The notes under the pieces are model-generated. The model was not told the DNA's origin and did not search any database. It saw only the letters and a list, made by a program, of their open reading frames with translations. Below are positions 6,491 through 7,336 of a stretch of 7,336 bases of DNA, piece after piece (position 1 is the stretch's first letter; every line of letters begins with the position of its first letter). Source of the DNA: Actinomycetota bacterium (GTDB taxonomy: Bacteria > Actinomycetota > Humimicrobiia > Humimicrobiales > Humimicrobiaceae). A program made the translations under genes and the position numbers. The stretch spans positions 1-7,336 of the forward strand of contig JALHTA010000297.1 in NCBI GenBank assembly GCA_022865545.1, in the 5' to 3' direction.

Positions 6491-6509
6491 GCCAGGCATT
6501 TTTGTTGGC
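6491..6509 (+). terminator. Weak hairpin after the radical SAM gene
   Basis: GCCAG (6491-6495) can pair with TTGGC (6505-6509) across a T-rich loop, 22 bases after the stop of the radical SAM gene. AT-rich DNA follows with T runs near 6529-6534. The stem is only five pairs, one of them a G-T wobble, so it may be chance. If it works, the following methyltransferase gene has its own promoter. Confidence 0.2.
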
Positions 6510-6552
6510 TTACAAATATTACAATATTATTTTTACATAAAATTTATACATT

Positions 6553-6560
6553 AAGGTGGG
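6553..6560 (+). promoter_or_regulatory. Ribosome binding site that fixes the methyltransferase start
   Basis: AAGGTGGG lies four bases before the ATG at 6565, with its GGTG core six bases away, and fits the anti-Shine-Dalgarno sequence. An in-frame GTG at 6556 falls inside this site and so cannot be the likely start. The site argues for independent translation from the upstream gene. Confidence 0.65.
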
Positions 6561-6564
6561 AAAA

Positions 6565-7323
6565 ATGAAAGATAAGTCACTAAATAAAATGACCTCTTCT
6601 GATATAAAAGAGGCAGTAAAAGATAAATACAGCCAGGTTGCAAAAGATCCTAGTGGATCTTTTAACTTTCCTGTGGGAAAAACCTTTGCTATAGGCGTAG
6701 GATACCCAAAAGAAATACTCGATAAACTTCCACAAGCATTTTCTGAATCTTTTACAGGAGCGAACAATCCACAACCTTTTGTTGATTTAAAAGAAGGAGA
6801 AATTGTCCTTGATCTGGGATGTGGGGCAGGTCTTGATCTTTATTTTTATGCTACATCAGTAGGCAAAAAAGGGAAAGTCTATGGTCTGGATATTTCAAAT
6901 GATATGCTTGAAAAAGCTAAAACCAATATTGAGTCACTAGGAATAAATAATGTGGAGTTTACCCAGGGTTCATCAGATGATCTTCCTTTTGAGAATGATT
7001 CTTTTGATATTGTAGCTTCAAATGGAATATATAATCTCTCTCCAGACAAAGAAAAAGTTTTGTCAGAGGTTTATAGGGTACTAAAACCAGGCGGGCGGAC
7101 AGTCTTCTGTGAGATTGTCTTAAAGGATAAGCTTCCTGAAGATATTATCAATAATATAAATGATCTATTTAGATGTATCGGCAGAGCACTTCCTGAGAAA
7201 GATTTTTTAGCGCTTATGGAAAAGACAGGATTTCAAAATACTATAGTAATATCTAAAATAAGAAATGCAAGGACCGGTCATAAGTTAGCCATATGTGCCA
7301 ATATCCGTTCCTATAAAATATAA
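6565..7323 (+). CDS. ArsM-like SAM-dependent methyltransferase lacking two conserved arsenic-site cysteines
   Basis: The 252-residue cytoplasmic protein is a class I methyltransferase of the UbiE/ArsM-like group. The SAM-binding motif I is VLDLGCGAGLDLY (81-93), the acidic end of strand 2 is GLDISNDML (107-115), motif II lies near LPFENDSFDIV (140-150), and YRVLKPGG (170-177) is the post-II signature. SNGIYNLSPDKEKVLSEVYRVLKPGGR closely resembles arsenite methyltransferases, which have SNC at its start. Here Gly154 replaces that Cys. TGANNP (64-69) aligns with the ArsM YGCGNP motif, so Ala66 replaces another. Cys204 in FRCIGRALPEKDF probably matches the third. Arsenite methylation by the usual mechanism is therefore doubtful, and the acceptor is unknown. 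The protein looks complete. Its AT-rich codon use agrees with the host and differs from the radical SAM gene 96 bases upstream, so the two may be unrelated despite sharing a strand. Confidence 0.88.
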   Translation: MKDKSLNKMTSSDIKEAVKDKYSQVAKDPSGSFNFPVGKTFAIGVGYPKEILDKLPQAFSESFTGANNPQPFVDLKEGEIVLDLGCGAGLDLYFYATSVGKKGKVYGLDISNDMLEKAKTNIESLGINNVEFTQGSSDDLPFENDSFDIVASNGIYNLSPDKEKVLSEVYRVLKPGGRTVFCEIVLKDKLPEDIINNINDLFRCIGRALPEKDFLALMEKTGFQNTIVISKIRNARTGHKLAICANIRSYKI

Positions 7324-7336
7324 TTTAATATAATTA

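Noticed and set aside
6556..6564. Upstream GTG start for the methyltransferase, adding three residues
   Set aside because: The GTG lies within the AAGGTGGG ribosome binding site that serves the ATG at 6565.
5152..7323. Radical SAM plus ArsM-like pair as an arsenosugar (ArsS-ArsM) or arsinothricin (ArsL-ArsM) operon
   Set aside because: The radical SAM protein is of the B12-binding class, unlike ArsS or ArsL. The methyltransferase lacks two arsenic-site cysteines, and the two genes differ strongly in composition and have separate translation signals.

Overview
The window comes from an AT-rich strict anaerobe, most likely a methanogen-like archaeon, although a low-GC anaerobic bacterium is not excluded. 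Signs for an archaeon are GGTG-type ribosome binding sites before the genes at 342 and 6565, TATA-like boxes at plausible distances upstream of some genes, and some genes without a recognisable Shine-Dalgarno site. Two oxygen-sensitive radical SAM enzymes point to an anaerobic life style. No RNA gene, CRISPR array, transposase or phage gene is visible, and no gene-free stretch exceeds 300 bases.

Left part (1-854, plus strand): the C-terminal end of an unrecognised protein, then a 170-residue protein with a helical N-terminal domain and a histone H1-like Lys/Pro/Ala tail. Middle-left (957-3197, minus strand): an anaerobic sulfatase-maturase-type radical SAM/SPASM enzyme with all cluster-binding cysteines, a small membrane-anchored acidic protein, and a phasin-like coiled-coil protein with an internal duplication. 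Middle (3409-4996): an integral membrane acyltransferase 3 protein, facing a DUF454/YbaN-type membrane protein read in the opposite direction. The two coding regions are only 10 bases apart.

Right part (5152-7323, plus strand): a B12-binding-type radical SAM protein whose composition is clearly richer in G+C than its neighbours (about half versus about 30% on hand-counted lines). It is followed by an ArsM-like SAM-dependent methyltransferase that lacks two of the three cysteines needed by true arsenite methyltransferases. A possible 14-codon leader ORF overlaps the radical SAM start by ATGA.

The genes do not form one obvious pathway. The window reads as a set of short transcription units for cell-surface or membrane functions plus stand-alone radical SAM and methyltransferase enzymes, at least one of them probably acquired by transfer. 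I do not see a clear new multi-gene system. The best leads are the cysteine-depleted ArsM-like enzyme, the compositionally foreign radical SAM gene with its possible leader ORF, and the H1-tailed protein.
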